6,461 bases of DNA from Alphaproteobacteria bacterium (GTDB taxonomy: Bacteria; Pseudomonadota; Alphaproteobacteria; ATCC43930; CGMCC-115725): assembly GCA_030040495.1 (NCBI GenBank), contig JASHTP010000070.1, positions 1 through 6,461 of the forward strand, in the 5' to 3' direction. Positions within the stretch are counted from its first letter, which is position 1, and each line of letters opens with the position of its first letter. Positions 5,731 through 6,461 of the stretch are shown here, piece after piece. The notes under the pieces were generated by a model, which saw only the letters and a list, made by a program, of their open reading frames with translations, had not been told where the DNA came from and did not search any database. Position numbers and translations under genes: made by a program.

Positions 5731-6461
5731 TCAGGCGTACTCGCTGAAAATCCCTTTGGCACCCGTCAAGGCGACGATCCCGAGAACCATGCTCACAGCG
5801 GCCATGCCCGAGAAGATGCCCCAGCTCAAGAGATGAAGCTGCCCCTCGAACACGTCGCGGAAGCAGATGACGATGTGGGACAGGGGGTTGATCTGGATCA
5901 CTCGCCAGATTCTGGAGGAGACCATCGACTGCGCGAGCACCACGGGCGACATATAGACGATCAATCCGAAGATCACACCCATGATCTCGCGGAGATCGAC
6001 GAAAACCAGTCCGACCACCATCAGGACCCAGGCGCTGCTAAGCAGCATGACCAACAGAATCGCTGTGGGGATCGGGAGGAATATTATGGTCCAGTGCAGT
6101 TCCCCGCTGAGCGCGCCAAGCACAACATAGATCGCCAGCAGGATCGACGGCCCGACGCTCGCGATCACGATGGCGGTGATCGGCAGGATCTCGAGCGGAT
6201 ATACCACCTGCTTCAGAAGATCGATCCGCGTCCGGATCAGAGAGGGCGAATCCTGAAGGACCTGCGTGCTTAGCTGCCATGGCGCCATGCCGCACAGCAC
6301 GTAAAGCACATAGGTGAAATGACTCGCCGACGGGCCCAGCCTGACGCTGAAAATGAACGCAACGACCACGACGTAGCCGCAAGCCTGAATCGCCGGACGA
6401 AGGACGAGCCAGCCGAGCCCTAAGACTGTGCCTTTGGTGGTGACGCCGAGCTCGCGCTTCG
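5731..6461 (-). CDS. wzm: ABC-2 type polysaccharide export permease (Wzm/TagG/KpsM-like), 5' end cut by window edge
   Basis: Inner-membrane channel subunit of an ABC transporter that would export an undecaprenyl-linked polysaccharide such as O-antigen to the periplasm. The frame is open to the right edge; 242 residues are visible and roughly 20-30 N-terminal residues are probably missing, since the family is usually about 260-275 residues. Family features in order of visible residue: KRELGVTTKGTVLGLGWLVL (1-20) followed by RP, the pre-TM1 segment; the PLEILPI segment (88-94); a VDLREIM segment (154-160); MSPVVLA (170-176); NPLSHIVICFRD (191-202). About six hydrophobic segments are seen, near 24-37, 48-64, 91-114, 124-153, 159-176 and 210-232. 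A GTG at 6369 could look like a start but lies inside TM1, so the gene begins upstream. The partner ATPase (Wzt) is not downstream, where asnB begins 14 nt after this stop. Family assignment is secure; O-antigen rather than capsule or teichoic acid cargo is inferred from the neighbours. Confidence 0.9.
   Translation of the reverse strand, partial: KRELGVTTKGTVLGLGWLVLRPAIQACGYVVVVAFIFSVRLGPSASHFTYVLYVLCGMAPWQLSTQVLQDSPSLIRTRIDLLKQVVYPLEILPITAIVIASVGPSILLAIYVVLGALSGELHWTIIFLPIPTAILLVMLLSSAWVLMVVGLVFVDLREIMGVIFGLIVYMSPVVLAQSMVSSRIWRVIQINPLSHIVICFRDVFEGQLHLLSWGIFSGMAAVSMVLGIVALTGAKGIFSEYA

Noticed and set aside
4085..5836. Long plus-strand open frame (583 codons) opposite asnB and the permease end
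   Set aside because: It is antisense to a gene with complete AsnB motifs, and its translation is Arg/Gln/His/Gly-rich with no recognisable domain. It is the expected antisense shadow of GC-rich coding sequence.
6367..6369. GTG as the start of the ABC permease
   Set aside because: The frame continues upstream to the window edge with the conserved pre-TM1 segment (LGLGWLVLRP), so the true start is outside the window.

Overview
The window is one uninterrupted minus-strand stretch of a cell-surface polysaccharide (O-antigen or capsule type) biosynthesis cluster. It is GC-rich, with strong G/C preference at third codon positions. Together with the protein styles this suggests a high-GC proteobacterium, probably an alphaproteobacterium; the taxon is an inference and cannot be fixed from this sequence alone.

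Seven genes read right to left. They are: an ABC-2 type polysaccharide export permease (5731 to the right edge, 5' end missing); a glutamine-dependent asparagine-synthase family amidotransferase (3860-5716); a GT-B type glycosyltransferase with a cysteine cluster (2604-3863); a GNAT N-acetyltransferase (2089-2610); a WbqC-family protein (1373-2089); an NAD-dependent epimerase/dehydratase (484-1365); and a NodB-like, WbmS-like polysaccharide deacetylase homologue that runs off the left edge (1-487). The last gene starts with GTG and has no stop in the window, so it is easy to miss.

Packing is extremely tight. Junctions are +14 nt, a 4-nt ATGA overlap, a 7-nt overlap, a 1-nt TGATG overlap, +7 nt (or an 8-nt overlap if a GTG start is used), and a 4-nt GTGA overlap. 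No gap is large enough for an internal promoter or terminator, so the seven genes are probably one polycistronic, translationally coupled unit whose promoter and terminator lie outside the window. There is no gene-free stretch over 14 bases, and I see no tRNA, rRNA, CRISPR, insertion sequence or convincing repeat.

Working model (inference): nucleotide-sugar or lipid-linked sugar intermediates are tailored in the cytoplasm by the epimerase/dehydratase, the acetyltransferase, the amidotransferase (probably making a sugar uronamide rather than free asparagine), the deacetylase homologue and the WbqC protein. The glycosyltransferase transfers a residue, and the finished chain leaves through the ABC transporter. 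None of the soluble proteins has a recognisable signal peptide, which fits cytoplasmic chain completion before ABC export. The four genes GNAT-WbqC-epimerase-deacetylase form a compact module of undetermined chemistry and are the most interesting part of the window.
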